DNA of 64,000 bases, taken from the NCBI RefSeq assembly GCF_032062135.1, contig NC_092861.1:64279908-64343907 (forward strand), given 5' to 3'. Shown piece by piece: positions 1 to 13,142 of the stretch; positions within the stretch are counted from its first letter, which is position 1, and every line of letters begins with the position of its first letter. This DNA comes from Pyxicephalus adspersus. Taxonomy: Eukaryota > Chordata > Amphibia > Anura > Pyxicephalidae. The notes beneath the pieces are model-generated. The model made no database searches. It had not been told where the DNA came from and saw only the letters and a program-made list of their open reading frames with translations. The position numbers and the translations under genes are program-made.

Positions 1-28
1 ATATATATATATATATATATATATATAT
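1..28. repeat. (AT)n microsatellite
   Basis: Uninterrupted AT dinucleotides from the window edge, with a degenerate AT-rich continuation to about position 50. Confidence 0.95.
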
Positions 29-899
29 CATAGCAAATATATATATATTACACTCTTTACTATGAAGGTGTAGGAACATTGTGGTTTGTTTTGACTGCTG
101 TATTTGGATCCTCATACAGACATAATGTCTCCTGAAATTATTTTTTCATTAGAGAATTAAAGTAAATCATTTTAAATTGTAGCATATCTGGTACTTTTAT
201 GGGAGCAGTACAGGATCATTTTAAGACAGTTTATAAAAATTTCCCATCTAGTAGTAGATAGAGGTATCACAGTGAAACCAGATACATGATCATCTGAAAT
301 CTTCCATTTTTTGTAGCCAAGGAAGTTTTTTTAATATGATATTAGCCTGATTTTCCTCAAGAAAACAGATGGCAAAAGACATCTGTTCATGATGACTAAT
401 GTATTTAGTACAATTCAATAGTAATATATTGTTGGTCTGCATTGGTTTATTCATGATTGGTTTGGCTGTCAAATTTTATGTTTTATTCTAAAAGGTTTTT
501 TACTAAACTGCTCAGAAATTTCTTTTGACACCTTAAGAAGTGCTAATCCAATGACAAATCTGTGCCATCTCTTCTTATCAACTCATCTTCTCAGTTTGGT
601 TGTCATTGGATATCATTGCTAGGTGCCAAGATCTGAGGATCCTTTAAATGCTAAAATGCTAACAGCCAGCTGCTAGTAAATTCTTTCTGTGACAACTCTC
701 CAATGCTTTATACTTGGAATAGAGTGTTTGGACCATGTTGGAAAAATTTGTTTAGGTTTCAGGAAAGTTGAGAGTCTTATTGACTAGTAAAGGTGTTGCA
801 CATTTAACAAAATGAAATCAAATCAAAATAATCAAATCCATGAACAGATATGTGAAATCTATTATCACAAAAGCTTTGCAGCCCTGTCATTAATTCTCT
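29..899. other. intergenic, nothing recognised
   Basis: AT-rich unique-looking sequence. The open frame at 290-472 shows no recognisable domain or splice structure. Confidence 0.5.
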
Positions 900-1095
900 G
901 GAACTGTGGTCCCCAACCTTTTGCACGTCGCAGACCATTAAATGGTCTGGGAAAGAAAATTCCCCCCAGAGTGACATCTTGATGCCAAAACCCACCCACT
1001 CTCCCATCGCAGGTCTGAGCCAGAGACACAACCCACCTACTGCCCTGAGCCTACAATGTCTTCGGGAAATGTGACCCGCTGTCCTGCCAGACTCA
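900..1095. mobile_element. possible hAT-type DNA element fragment
   Basis: Begins GTGGTCCCCAACCTTTTG, close to the terminal sequence of vertebrate hAT/Charlie-like elements, followed by a diverged CpG-containing body. No matching second terminus or 8-bp target duplication was found. Confidence 0.4.
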
Positions 1096-2049
1096 CATTT
1101 ATATTGTGAATTGTTTTTGTAATGGGGGCTGTTCTTCTTGGAGTTAGTACCAACCAGTCATTACCTCTCTTCCATTTACCTTCAGTATATTCCACAAAAA
1201 GATAATTGTTAAATAGGCATTATGGGAAGTTTACTTTACGAACGCCTTTGGTTATTTCATATATGTATTTAATATGAGTAAATTCATAGTGATTTAAAAA
1301 ACCTGTTACAAGAATATGTTCTAGATCATTGACTCAAAAAGTATTAAAGTAATTTAACATAATATATTAGCAAAAAGCATTTCCTGAAAAGGTCAGCAAT
1401 GGCAACACTGCATTTCTCATGCTTAAGGTCTCCTTTTCATGCATGTGACTATCACATGTTCTGAAATCTGTGTTGATTTGAACATCCTGTAATCCTCTAC
1501 ACACAATTACTCTGTACTCTGACATTAAGGGTATCATTACTTTGCACCTTATAGACCTGACATATATGTGATGCTATCATAGTACACTATAGTCTGTCAT
1601 TGTCCAAATGAATATATATTTATCTATTTGCCTGGAGTTCAACTTCAGCTAAGCTCTACTACACTGCATCATAGCCAAGGCCTCTTAATGTAGCAAAACA
1701 TTTCATTTTTTTTGGCTGTTCAGTGATAATTCACACAAATGGAGAATAATTTTCCTGTTCACCTGGATTCTACACAGTAAATATATCTGAGGAAAAGCGT
1801 GTTTGCAGATGTTATTGAAAGTTTTACAGTTAATCAGGTCCTGCAATAAAAGTTGTTTTTAAACTGGAGTAATGGGGCCAAAGTTTTTTCTGATGTCAAA
1901 ATACGATATATAAATATATATTTATTAATTTTTATAGGCAACAACTATCTCAGCCTAAATAACTGTTTTTATTAACAACATTGTACAAATTGTTCTAAGC
2001 ATATTACCTATAGTTTTTCCTGATTCCTACACAAGCTGTAAGATTTTAC
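1096..2049. other. intergenic, nothing recognised
   Basis: AT-rich sequence without usable open frame, repeat or RNA structure that I can name. Confidence 0.5.
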
Positions 2050-2480
2050 GGCTTTAGCTATACAACAGGCTGGGGTACACTGTAAGAAGCTGTGGAGAAT
2101 TGTGGGGGGCACTGTGGGCCATTAGGGGGAACTATCATTGGTTGTGGGGCAATTTGGGCTCTCTACAGCAGGCTAAGAGACCAATATGGAAACCTGGGGG
2201 GCACTGCAGTGAGCTGGAGGGCACTGTGGTGATTTGGGGTCATTTAAAAGGGTTAGGAGACTAATAGGCAGTGTGGTGATAAAGGGCACTGTACAAGGTG
2301 GGGGGAACTGGAGGGCATTGTGTTGAGCTCAGGCAAACTGTGAGAGATGGTGAGAACTGTAGGGGATAAGGGACACAATGGTGGAATGGAAGACACTCTA
2401 GTGAGCCTGGGGCATTAGTATTGCTAGGACCTTTTTCAGATGTTTTGTACGGTTTTGGAGCTGGGGGCACCGCGGCAAGT
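2050..2480. repeat. degenerate G-rich tandem repeat (GGGGCACTGTGGTG type)
   Basis: Many imperfect copies of a unit around GGGGGCACTGTGGTGA, variously spaced at about 20-50 bp (for example near 2105, 2197, 2222, 2283 and 2306). Strong G bias on the plus strand. Overlapping open frames on the minus strand here are low-complexity by-products. A related pattern occurs at 44555-44960. Confidence 0.65.
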
Positions 2481-5400
2481 TCCAGATCAGTGTAGGAGGA
2501 TGAGGGGTATATAACATTCTTTTGGATGTTGGGGGATCAATTGCAAAGTGTTGTGTGCAGCAGGAATTCCACCCACCTAAATGATCCACTAAATTTAGAC
2601 CAGCAATTAGTATGGGTGCCAGCAGGTTAGTAAAACTTCTTCTACCTGGCCAGTTGTCCATCAGCCACATGACTAGCAGAGGAAGAACAACCTCCCTGTG
2701 ATATCAAACGAGGTCTAGATGTAATGATTAGCATTCTAACACAAAGTGCCTGCCGCCCTCTGTAGAACATCCTGGATCCTAATTATGGACACTTAAAAAA
2801 GTACCAAGTGTGCCCTAGATTTTAGCTTATGCAGAAATCTAGCTCTGATTAAAACCCCCGTTTGTAGTCCAACCAATGAGGGTGCAGCTGAATGTGGTCA
2901 CTATATAAAAGTTCAATGCTTTGATTTAATTAAGATGACTTGATTTTTTTTGTCTTTCATTTCAAAATGTAAACAGTTTAACAGGAATGGGGGGAAGTGA
3001 TTAAACATTATACCGTATAGAGCAGAAAAGTTAATAAACTGAAATTGTTCAAAAGGATGATATGCAAAAAAATAAACAGAATAGAATAAACATGGACAAG
3101 TAACATAACATAATTTTATATAGGAGGAAGTCATGTCACTAAAACCATAATCCTGGCCTTTGATACTTGAGCTTAAAGATATCACTGATTCTTTAACCGG
3201 CCCATTGCATCAATCTATATCAGGCGGTAATCATATTTGAGCTGATGTGACTGCATTGACTAGAAGTTAATTCTCTTTTTTGCACAATTTTTCTTCTCAT
3301 AGAGAAATTAAATGAGCATTGATGAGATTTATTGAATGGGCTCATGCAGTGTACAGAACATGATACAGTATGAGGAGCACATACTTAACCTGCTATGACC
3401 TAAAATTACTCACATTTACCACTGTATTTCTACTGGCAGAACATTGTCTCTCTTAGCATAGACTGACACGTTTTGTTTCTCTCTTTAATTTCTTGTACAT
3501 CCCCATGCTCCAGGAACAGTAACAATTTTATAGTGTCATTTGAAATATTGCAAGTTTGTCTGCTTTTATCTTAAGTTGCTGTAACAAAGGACAATACTTT
3601 TCTACAAAACAAAAGCAAGTTGACAATATGGTTTGCTATCAACTTAAATTCATGCAGACTTCATATTGAAAGTTCCATCCTTGACAATCTGCCAATATTT
3701 CTGGCAAACAACGTCTATTATTGTGGTTACCATTAAAGAAAACCGCATATAAATATATATGACAGATGTAAACATGCTAACATGGTCAGATCTTGTGATT
3801 TAAAGCAGACATTGCAGCTAAAATGTAAGGTCCACTTTTTAAGGTCAACCTTTTGCAGCAAAGAAACAATGCTATGTAAAAAGAAAATGTTTAGATAATA
3901 TGCCTACATTTTCCTCAGCTTTCACCTGCACTGTCTAGACATGATGCTCCCAAAAGTGTGCTGCAGCATCTTCTTTGCAGTTTTCACCTTTCCCTGGGAT
4001 CTAATTCGCAGGAGAACAAATAGACAAGGAAAAGGTAGAAAAATTAGCGGCTTTTTATGCCATACTTGATTAAAACTAGATAAAATCCTTTATTTAGGTC
4101 ATATAAAATAATCCTACAAACATAGCAGTATACATGAATCATGCAAACACAAAGGGAGAACCTTTTGTGTTTACTATACATAATACTAAATCTCTTAGTG
4201 TTGATGTGTTTTAAGAAAAGATGTTCATTTTTAAAGTTTATACCCATATTCATTAGTTGGACAGGGTGTAATTTTTAAGAATACATGTAAAAAAAGAAGC
4301 GCAAAAGGGAATGCTTTAGAACAATAATTCTCAAAACAAGTATAGATCCAGCATCTGTAAAAAAAAGGGCCAGGGAATGCTGATTTTTATACTCTAAAAT
4401 GATCTGTTTCATAAAGCTTTTATGAAAAGAAGACATTTTTATCCTTAAATTAAATTCTTTTGTGTTTTTTTTGTCTTTTCCATGTTTTTGCTGGTTCTTG
4501 TTTTAATTTGAAAAACACTAATGGCAGAAGTGCTTTTTTTACATAAGAAAGAAACAGATCCTGAATTGTTTTTATTAACTTTGTGACTTTGCAAGACCCA
4601 GTTATGTTATAACTGAGGTTACTATTTTTACCTTGTAAACATTAAAAATAAGTATTATTTATTGGGCTGATTTTCTCCTGGTAGAAAAATATTACCTGTC
4701 TTAAGTTGGCACCATTTACTATGCTATATTCATGGAGGAGCAGTGTTGATACCTTTGGGCAGAAAGGGTTTTATTGTTAGAGCAAACATCCCCCTTTCCT
4801 TATTGCCATACTTGGAAGAGGTGTCCTGTAGTACTGTTGTACTTATAAAGAACATTGTTTAGAATAACATTGTATAGTGCATAGGACTCGGCATGGTACT
4901 GGATTTATGTTTATCAACAGTTATATATAATTTTTTTTCATTTCAATTAGATAAATGTACAAAATAAAACAGACAAAAATGGACATTTTAGAAGAGGGTT
5001 CATTAGGTTTACATACAACTAAATGCACAAAATAAATATAATGAAAACATTTGCCTAAACTGAGATTCAACCACAAAGCAATATACACAATATCACAAGA
5101 AAAAAACAACCTTAAAGTAGCTCTAAACCCAAAAGCTCAAATTTCATACATGTTTTGGTTGTTATACTTGTTGTTTTTCACCTGTTTATATCTGTGAGTT
5201 TATATAAAATAATACTTGCTGGGCCTGGTGGGAGGTGATGGCACACATTTCTCTCAAAGAGCAAAGTCTTTAGTATTCATTCTATTGGCGATAGTTAGAA
5301 AGGGCATTCTTCACTGCTGGCTAGATTAATTTACCTCCACCATCCCCCTGTTCCTACCCATATTGCATCTTTATTTTAGCATGGAATGGACTGAGGCCTT

Positions 5401-8390
5401 ATGGACTGTTACCTTATGTTGTTAATTGTACAAATACGTGTTATGCTGATAATTTACCCCCTTTCCTTGTTACGATTGTTACCTGTTCATACTATCTGCA
5501 ACTGTTTATATATCTTTTTTTTTTTTTTTTTGGTTGACTATAATAAAAAGGCATTTCCTATTATAATATACCAACTGTTTCTCTTTTTTGCACATATGTT
5601 GCCACTTTTGATGCATGTACCCCATTTAGAGACTACAAAAAAGTGTAGCGAGATACACATTACACATGCATGGCCCACTTTTTTCAATATCAGACTGGTC
5701 AGTAGCAATGATGTGCAGTGCATGTAGGCATGAAGTAGCATACAAAGACTGGAGGACACCTAAAATGCTGAAATAGGTGAAAACAGCATATCATTTAAAT
5801 GAAGCCAGGGTAATGTGATCCAGTTAGGGATTGGATATACTTTAGAGCTGACATTTACACAAATGAGCAGCAGATCAACAAGGGGTCCCAAGCTAAAAAA
5901 TCTAGCTAGCCACATTCTGGCACAAGTAGAGTAGTTCCCACTCTTTTATAATGTGGAAAACTCCTTAACAATTAATAATACACATGTTCTGTGAAATGAT
6001 TAGGTTTTTTCTTTTTACTCTATCCACATGGTTTAGATTCAAAGCTGTTCCAGTTCAGTATATTCCCAGATCTGTACTAAAATAATACATAAATTTAAAA
6101 GTTATGTTTCCACATAATTCGGTGACAGAAGAGCTGAGAAACAAGGAAGAACAAAATATTCCTGTACTGGAGGGCTCATTCTTCAATGCTAAGGAGGGTT
6201 GATGGTCATAAGATTATGTTATATCCATTAAAACAGCCAAGTCAACTGACGAAGGAAGCTTTTGAGGAAGCAAGGGTCAAATCTCTGCAGTTGATCCCTG
6301 CAATAACTATCATCTAGCCAGTAATCATAAAATCAGTAACGTCATTAACACATAGGACCACCTGGAACTGGAATTACTATTCTGGAACTAGTATTCAATC
6401 CAGGGACAAAAAACTCACAACTTCCATTGTAGGCTTTTCAAACCTATGCTTTGCTTACATTCCAAAGGAAGCTTTTAAAGTAAAAATCTTATACAGCTGC
6501 ACAATAGTCGTCACACAAAATAATTGCTCGTGATAATTGCAGCAGTAGAAACAAATAACACTACCAAGCAGCTTGTTCTGTTCTATAGAGATAAGAGGGG
6601 AGAGTATGAGCATAAGACACCCCAATGTTTTCTCTCCAACAGTAAACAATAGATGATGTTTGTGGTCTAAAAGACACATGTACTGGAGTCTGGATATTTA
6701 CTAAAGATGATCAGGAACAATCCACTTGAGTAGCAAATATCTAGCATCTGTACAAGTTTCCAGCAAAAGCTCCAGCACATAAATAAATCCCACCCCAAGC
6801 ATTTTAGGCCTAGCAATCCTATAAACCCAACTATGCAGTTTTTAGTTTGAACACATGAACAAGTGCTAGTTAGATTAAAGAATCAGGATGTTTCCTTGAG
6901 CATGAATGAATAAATGAAGTAACAATTTTGCCTTACTCATCTTCACACAATCAACTTCAAATAATTTTTTATTTTCAAAGCAATTTCAGGTATGTAGATA
7001 GGAAGTTTTGACCCCACTTTGACTTTGAATGCCACATACAAGATACAGCATATAACACCTGTGAGCATATTTATTGTGCTGGATGTATTTTTTTGGAATT
7101 AACCATGTTTGAATAAAATATTAAATATGCCAACCCTTACCCTCCTTGCCAAGATATCAGTCCAGCACCCTGAATTCCCATGGATTTCAAACATCGTCAT
7201 CATCACAAACTTTATTTACATATAATCTGTTTATTTATTTTAGTTATTCTTATTGAAGAAATGTCATAGCTGACCAATAGGAGCTTAGAAACATAGTTAT
7301 AAGAATCTCCCAGAATAAAAAAGATCAGTGTTGCTACGTCTGGTGGAGATCATACAGAGATGAATGAAGTAGTGATTTTGCAGACACCTGGTAAAGATTA
7401 CAAATCTCTCCTAGCTGGGAGACCATGTGAACCTGTTATGTAGTCCGTGTATGCTGGACGAGATATAAGTAGACTCTCTTGCCAATATGGCCCCTGTAGT
7501 CCTGGTGTTGGTGACTGGGAACACTGGGTGCCAGTAAATTGAAGTGCAGATCAGAACTAGACCAGGTAACAGACAAGGGTAAGCAACATGCTGGCACGTG
7601 TAGTACCGGAATATAGATCAGAAAGAAGTCGAGGAACAGAGGTCAAGAGCATGCTGGCAGATGCAGTACAAAATGGAAAGCAAAACATGTCAAGGTTAAA
7701 CATGTAAACTGTTAGACAGAGTCCATATAAAGGAAACAAATCTTCCAACTAAAATAACTGATAGACTAATGGATTTTGCATTTTATTTTTTGTTGAAGAA
7801 TGTTAACATTTGGTTTCTTTTTCTTGTTTAACCTTTAACAAAAATCTAGGCTAAAAGAAATATGCATTCTGCCATTCCTGACCTTTCCTTTTATAAAATG
7901 TTCACTGCTTCCCTGGATTTCAATACTGTTTTCCCTGAGTCGTTCCTCAGAAAAAGATATTCAGACCAGGTGTTCTGACTTTACATTCTGCAAACCTATT
8001 CCAAATATGTGAAAATACAGAAACAGAAATAGAAAATCTTCCAGTATTTTTAGAAAGAGTAGAGCAATGGTAGCCTATATTACATAGAGTAACTGTTTTA
8101 ACACCTTCTGAGTCACCCACTCACCGAAACAGTTTTCAGGGGTCTTGACCTCACTCTTTCTTCACTTGTTGCATGATTGTTTTGGGTCAATGACTCCTAA
8201 ACTAGGCATCCACATGCCAGATAAGCTGCCAGGCCTCCACGTTAACCAACTTCCAATAAAATGAGCTGTATGCACAAGGGATATGTCAAGACTTTCCATG
8301 TTTACAAGAAAATCACCTGACCCCTTTACTGAAGTAGTGCAGTTCTTTGCTCCAAAGGGGTTAGGACACCTTCTTCCCACACAGATACCA
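2481..8390. other. intergenic, no gene recognised
   Basis: About 5.9 kb of AT-rich sequence. Open frames here (for example 5401-5727 plus and its antisense 5538-5759) include a poly-T derived Phe run and have no domain signature. Parts may be old repeats that I cannot name. Confidence 0.5.
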
Positions 8391-8394
8391 ATTA

Positions 8395-8740
8395 CTCAAA
8401 AAGCATCCTTACCAACTTCCATGTACAGTACAATACGTAGCACAATACAATCTGGCAAAAGTAGAAGAATAAAGTGGAAAAGAAAAAATACAGTACAATG
8501 TACAGAGTGAGGCAGTGTGAAAGAGGAAATGTATAACATGCAAAATGAGGTAGTGTGCAATATGGAAAGTACAATGTAGTGTACAGAAAAACATAATTGG
8601 AACAAAATGGAATGTACAGTGTAGCACACAAAATGATGCAAAATGTAAAACATAGAACACAGGTTAAAGCAGTACATATTAGGGAATGTACAGTACAATG
8701 TACAGAATAAAGTAGTGGGTATATAGGAAACATACAGCAC
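8395..8740. repeat. degenerate tandem repeat, ACAGTACAATGTACAG type
   Basis: Repeated variants of GTACAGTACAATGTACAGA and AGTGTGCAAAATG at roughly 20-30 bp spacing. Three minus-strand frames are open at once because the repeat lacks stops, which gives Cys/Tyr-rich pseudo-proteins. I regard none as coding. Confidence 0.7.
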
Positions 8741-8744
8741 AGTA

Positions 8745-8830
8745 TAAGGAATTATTATTAATAATATTATTATTTTACTAATAATAAACAGTATTTATAT
8801 AGCACTAATATATTGCACAGCACTCTACAT
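8745..8830 (-). mobile_element. LINE (L2-like) 3' tail with (TTA)n end
   Basis: An ATT/AAT microsatellite followed by CAGTATTTATATAGCAC and TATTGCACAGCACTCTACATTA, the same tail as the 3' end of the L2-like element at 21331-24340. Minus orientation, 5' truncated to under 100 bp. Confidence 0.7.
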
Positions 8831-10480
8831 TAAATACGAATAAGGCAGATCAAAGTAGGAAATATTTAATGTAGTGTTAAAATACATGCATTGTGATGTA
8901 AATTAATATTTACTTTACTACAGATGCTTTACTATGAGATCCAGCATTTGTTTTGTATAAACAGATAGATAAGCAGGCATTCCTTTCTTTGCACTCTACA
9001 CCTTTCAGCTTTGATGTTGTTCACAGGTTTCAAGGGAGAGACACAGGTTATATTATTGTCACTGATCATGCTGAATGTGCACGCAGCGCTGTTCATTTCT
9101 ATGGACTAACCTACTCAGAATCTGACCCCTAACACATGCCCCAGTCTGCCCTATATACCGCCGCTGCTGTTTTAAAAGGGTCTAGCTGACAATTCTGTAA
9201 CATACAGACATGTATGGAAGTTGCACACCAAACTACTGCACTGCCATCCAGATATCAGTTATAGAAAAGGGTGATATGTCAGTATATCAGCACTGTGTGC
9301 GTAACAGACTGGTATTATCAGAGGCAGATATATGTAGCGGAGTGCTGCAAAAGATACACAGACCTAAATTAGAATAAAGGGACTCATATGCACTTGACCC
9401 TGAACTTATAGGTATTCCAACCCATATGTTAAACAACAAAGAAAATAAATGTCAAAATACATTATAAAAAAACAAAAATAATAAAATCATGAAAGTTAGA
9501 ATTGTTATGAATAAAGTAGATCAAGTAAACAAAGTAGATCTTTATTTGTCTCTGCTAATAATAAACCATGAAAAGCAAACTTTTTATCAGATAAGTTTAA
9601 AAGGCGTTTATCACACCACTCTGCAAAACTGTTGAAGTGCTTACACTGCAATAATAAGCTTTCATGACAGACATACTGTCTATAGCAATTTCAGTAATTT
9701 AAAGAAGATGATCTGACACTATTTCAGCCAAATTACAAAAGAAAACTGCATGTGTTTCCAATACTCACAGGATATGTGGAAATTATATGTTTTGTCCATA
9801 AGAGGTCTGAATGGGGGCCAGAACGCAATGGATTGAAATGATCAAAATCAGTAAACAGATTGTCTACAAGGGGTTGATCTGGACCAAAAGAAGCAAAGTT
9901 CTTATTATGTTTTTTCCTTTTGACTATAAATCAAATTTTACCTAAATGAAATTCTAAATTGTATATGGAAAAATAGGAGCTGGATTGCACTGAAGCAAAT
10001 CTCAGAAAACATGCAAAGGTTAGCCAAAAGATTCTGTGCTGTATGATATTTTCCATGTATAAAAATAGAGCATAATAGCCACACACCTAAACAATATGTG
10101 TATCTATAGAAACCTAGCTATGGGAAAGTACACTAGGCTCCCTGAACAATATTTTCCACATCCTGTGAGACCAGGCTCATTTTTTCAAAAATGTGGATAG
10201 CTTTCTTATATTTAAATGTATATTTTATGGTGTTATATTTTTGCAGTAGGTCCTTTTAAGTTTATTCTAATAAAATGGAATGTAAAACATAAAGGTAGGA
10301 TCGTTCTTCATTCTGTGCTAAGATTAATTGCCTTAGTTTAGTTGTTGTTAAACAGTCCAGATTAGGTGGAACATTCAGAGTACTACCTATTATTTAATCT
10401 GCCTTTAATGTCTATCTCTACATCCAAGGTCCTAGTACAGAAAAACATTTGATCTATTGTTATCATCATAGTGAAGACAA
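8831..10480. other. intergenic, nothing recognised
   Basis: AT-rich sequence with no open frame of note and no repeat I can name. Confidence 0.5.
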
Positions 10481-10481
10481 T

Positions 10482-10612
10482 AGGCCTGATTTATTAAAGC
10501 TCTCCAAGACTGGAGAAGATACACTTTCATCAGTGAACCTGGGTGATCCAGCAAACCAGGAGTGGATCTGGTCCAATATTGAACATATTTGCTACCAAAA
10601 AGCAAATTACAC
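10482..10612. mobile_element. palindromic MITE-A, one arm and centre
   Basis: Starts AGGCCTGATTTATTAAAGC and continues through CTCCAAGACTGGAGAAGATA, the GATCCAGCAAACC block and a centre ending near GCAAATTAC. The second arm is missing. Same family as 12941-13142, 49797-49987, 52741-53395 and 55628-55802. Confidence 0.75.
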
Positions 10613-10959
10613 ACCATGTAAAGCTGAAATATGGGTCAGAGTAGGAAGCAAATATTTCTGCAGGTCATTCCTGTCTCTTGTGCATATCAAAGGCAGTGGT
10701 ACTTTTCAGACATGCTTTCCTTAGAAAAGTATTGGTTCTAGCTATCATTGCCCTTTTGAGATCAGGTGCATTCCTTATGTTTCCTGTAGCATAATTTCCT
10801 CAGCAACTTGTTATATACTGTCAGAACAAAAGTGTGAAAACAGGTATTATACTTTTAAACCAAGACTGGGAATGAGAAAATTTAGATAGCAAGAAAAGTT
10901 TTTGGTAGTGAGAGCTTGGTTATACAATGGAACATCTAACAGTAAAATGAAGAAACAAA
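10613..10959. other. intergenic, nothing recognised
   Basis: No named repeat. The plus-strand open frame that runs to 10724 starts inside the MITE and is not a gene. Confidence 0.5.
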
Positions 10960-12420
10960 ACATAGTTACATAGTAAGTCAGGTTTAAAAAACATAAGTCC
11001 ATCTAGCTCAACCACTAGAGAAATAAACATATCCCACATATAAAACCCCACGGACATAATTGATCCAGAGGAAGCAAAAAGAAAAAACAAAAACCTTTGA
11101 ATAATTTGTTACAACAGGGAAAAAAAAATTCCTTCCTGATTCCATGAGGCAATCAGATGTTCCCTGGATCAACTGTCTCTATTACCTTTACTTTAAAGCC
11201 CTAATACCCAGTTAAATTCTGTGCTCCTAGAAAAGCATCCAGCTTTTCCCTAAAGCAATCTATAGTAGTTTTCTGAAACTACTTCCTGAGGGAGCTGATT
11301 CCACATTTTTACAGACCTTACAGTGAAGAATCCCTTCCTTATCCGGAGCTTAAACTTCTTTTCCTCCAGATGCAAAAAGTACCCTCTTGTTCTTTGTAAT
11401 GATCTCAAAGTGGAAATTGGGGAAGATAGTTCTCTATATATTTATACAGGGTGATCATATCCCCCCTAAAACTTCTCTTCTCAAGGGAAAATAGATCCAG
11501 TTAAGCTAAATCATTTATAAAGATGTTAAACAGTAAAGGTCCCAACGCTGAACCCTGGGGTACACCACTAATAACCTTAGACCATTCAGAGTATGAATCA
11601 TTAATTACAACTCTCTGGATGTGATCTTTAAGCTAGTTCTCTATCCATTTTACAGATTGGCTTTTCTAAACCTATTGACCCTAACTTGCATATTACTTAG
11701 ATATTACTGCAAAAATTATCTTATATTAAACTTATACATTTCCTCCCCTTTGCTGTTCCTGTAGTGCCATTACTCCAGTCAATGTCAAGGTAGGTAAAAT
11801 CTCCTATTATTAGGACATACTAGCTTTTGCAGCTTTTTTCTATCTGTGATAGTAGTTGATTCTCTATTTCTTCTTTAGGACTGGGGGGCCTATAGCAGAC
11901 TCCAATAATTTCTTCTTTCACATACCCTTTCAGGTCATCTCTCACATACAGACAGACACCACCATCTTTTCGTTTTACCCTTCTTTTACGAAAGAGAGTA
12001 TACCCAGGACTGTTGACAGCTCAGTCATTTGAAGAACAAAGCCAGAATTCAGCAATACCAACTAAGTCATAATTCTCCTCACTCATTAAGGCTTCCAACT
12101 GCCCTATTTTGTTCGCCAGACTTCTAGCATTGGTAAACAGGCTCTTTACACAATTGCTGCATTTACCAGCACTGTTTGCCAAATCCTTTTGTTTTTCACT
12201 ACAATTAGTACTGCGCAATCCAATGTTTGTGTATAATAGGGGAAGCTACCTTTATTTATCCATAACCCTCCCCCTAACTATGCCCAATCCACCCTTCACT
12301 GGTGACTGGTCCCTGTGTGATTTTTCTGCCACCCTCCACCATTCTCCTAAAACTTGCCCCCAGCACAACAGCCCCCCCTACATTTCGGTGCAAACTATCT
12401 CTGGCATATAGGTTGTACCC
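10960..12420 (-). pseudogene. CR1-like LINE, internally deleted
   Basis: Read on the minus strand. 12218 to about 12021 encodes an endonuclease start (FTNARSLANKIGQLEALMS ... YDLVGIAEFWL). Near 11790 is IGDFTYLDIDWSNGTT, the endonuclease GDFN-like motif. At about 11580-11508 is the reverse transcriptase motif [20 protein letters not shown]. The downstream part carries LEKRSFRGDMITLYKYI and ends near REKLDAFLG, followed by the 3' end at ACATAGTTACATAGTAAG. The catalytic YADD region is absent and there are in-frame stops, so it cannot encode an active protein. The extension from 12220 to 12420 is by resemblance only. Confidence 0.8.
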
Positions 12421-12940
12421 CAATGAAAAGCCAGCTCAATTCTCTATGAGTGAATTCTCTAAGAACCCAAACCCTTCCCTTTTACACCAGGACTTGCATT
12501 TACACCAAATCCATGTGTTTAGCTGCTTATAAAGGCACATAAACCATTAAAGAAGAATAAATCTTGGTGTTCAATGTAGTCTTTTAATGATTTTTTACTA
12601 GGGGTATATCTTTGGCGGGGGGTCATGGCTCATACTTGATGCCAAGTAGGATGGGGATCTATTTACTACTGATTTATGTACTGTGCTTATGCCCTGTTGC
12701 AGACCAGCTATCTTCATCTGATGCTTATGCTGACACTGTTCAAAAAACTTTCCTACGACTACTCCTTGAAGGTCTACCAAGGTGCTGCAGTGACTAAATT
12801 GCATCTTTTGTGTGGTGCAAAAAGGTCCAAACGTCCATCATTCTTACAGGCCACATTTTCATATTTTTGCTAAGATATATGCTTTAGAATAAAAATTAAA
12901 TTTGTCTCTAAACTTCTGCAGATAGAACAAATTGCCATAT
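12421..12940. other. intergenic, nothing recognised
   Basis: Overlapping short open frames at 12598-12873 on both strands have no family resemblance that I can see. Confidence 0.45.
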
Positions 12941-13142
12941 TTCTTAAAACTCTCAAAGACGGAAGAAGATAGAATATCATGGTGAACCTAGGTGATCCAA
13001 CAAACCTGGAGTATATGTAGTAAAAATAACTTGCTATGTTTTCAGTCCCAGACCAGATCCATTTAAGGTTTGCTGGAGCACACAAATTCTCCCACGATAG
13101 TCTAACTTCTCCAGTCCTGGAGAACTTTAATAAATCATGCTG
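12941..13142. mobile_element. palindromic MITE-A, diverged full copy
   Basis: Left arm CTCTCAAAGACGGAAGAAGA with GTGATCCAACAAACCTGGAG. Centre near TAACTTGCTATGTTTTCAG. Right arm AGGTTTGCTGGAGCAC through CTTCTCCAGTCCTGGAGAAC and TTTAATAAATCATGC. Both arms are present but diverged, indicating an old copy. Confidence 0.7.

Noticed and set aside
5401..5727. 108-codon plus-strand open frame
   Set aside because: Contains a homopolymer-derived Phe run, no domain, and overlaps an equally open antisense frame.
8392..8740. Three overlapping Cys/Tyr-rich open frames on the minus strand
   Set aside because: Derived from a degenerate tandem repeat, no start context, no domain, all frames open alike.
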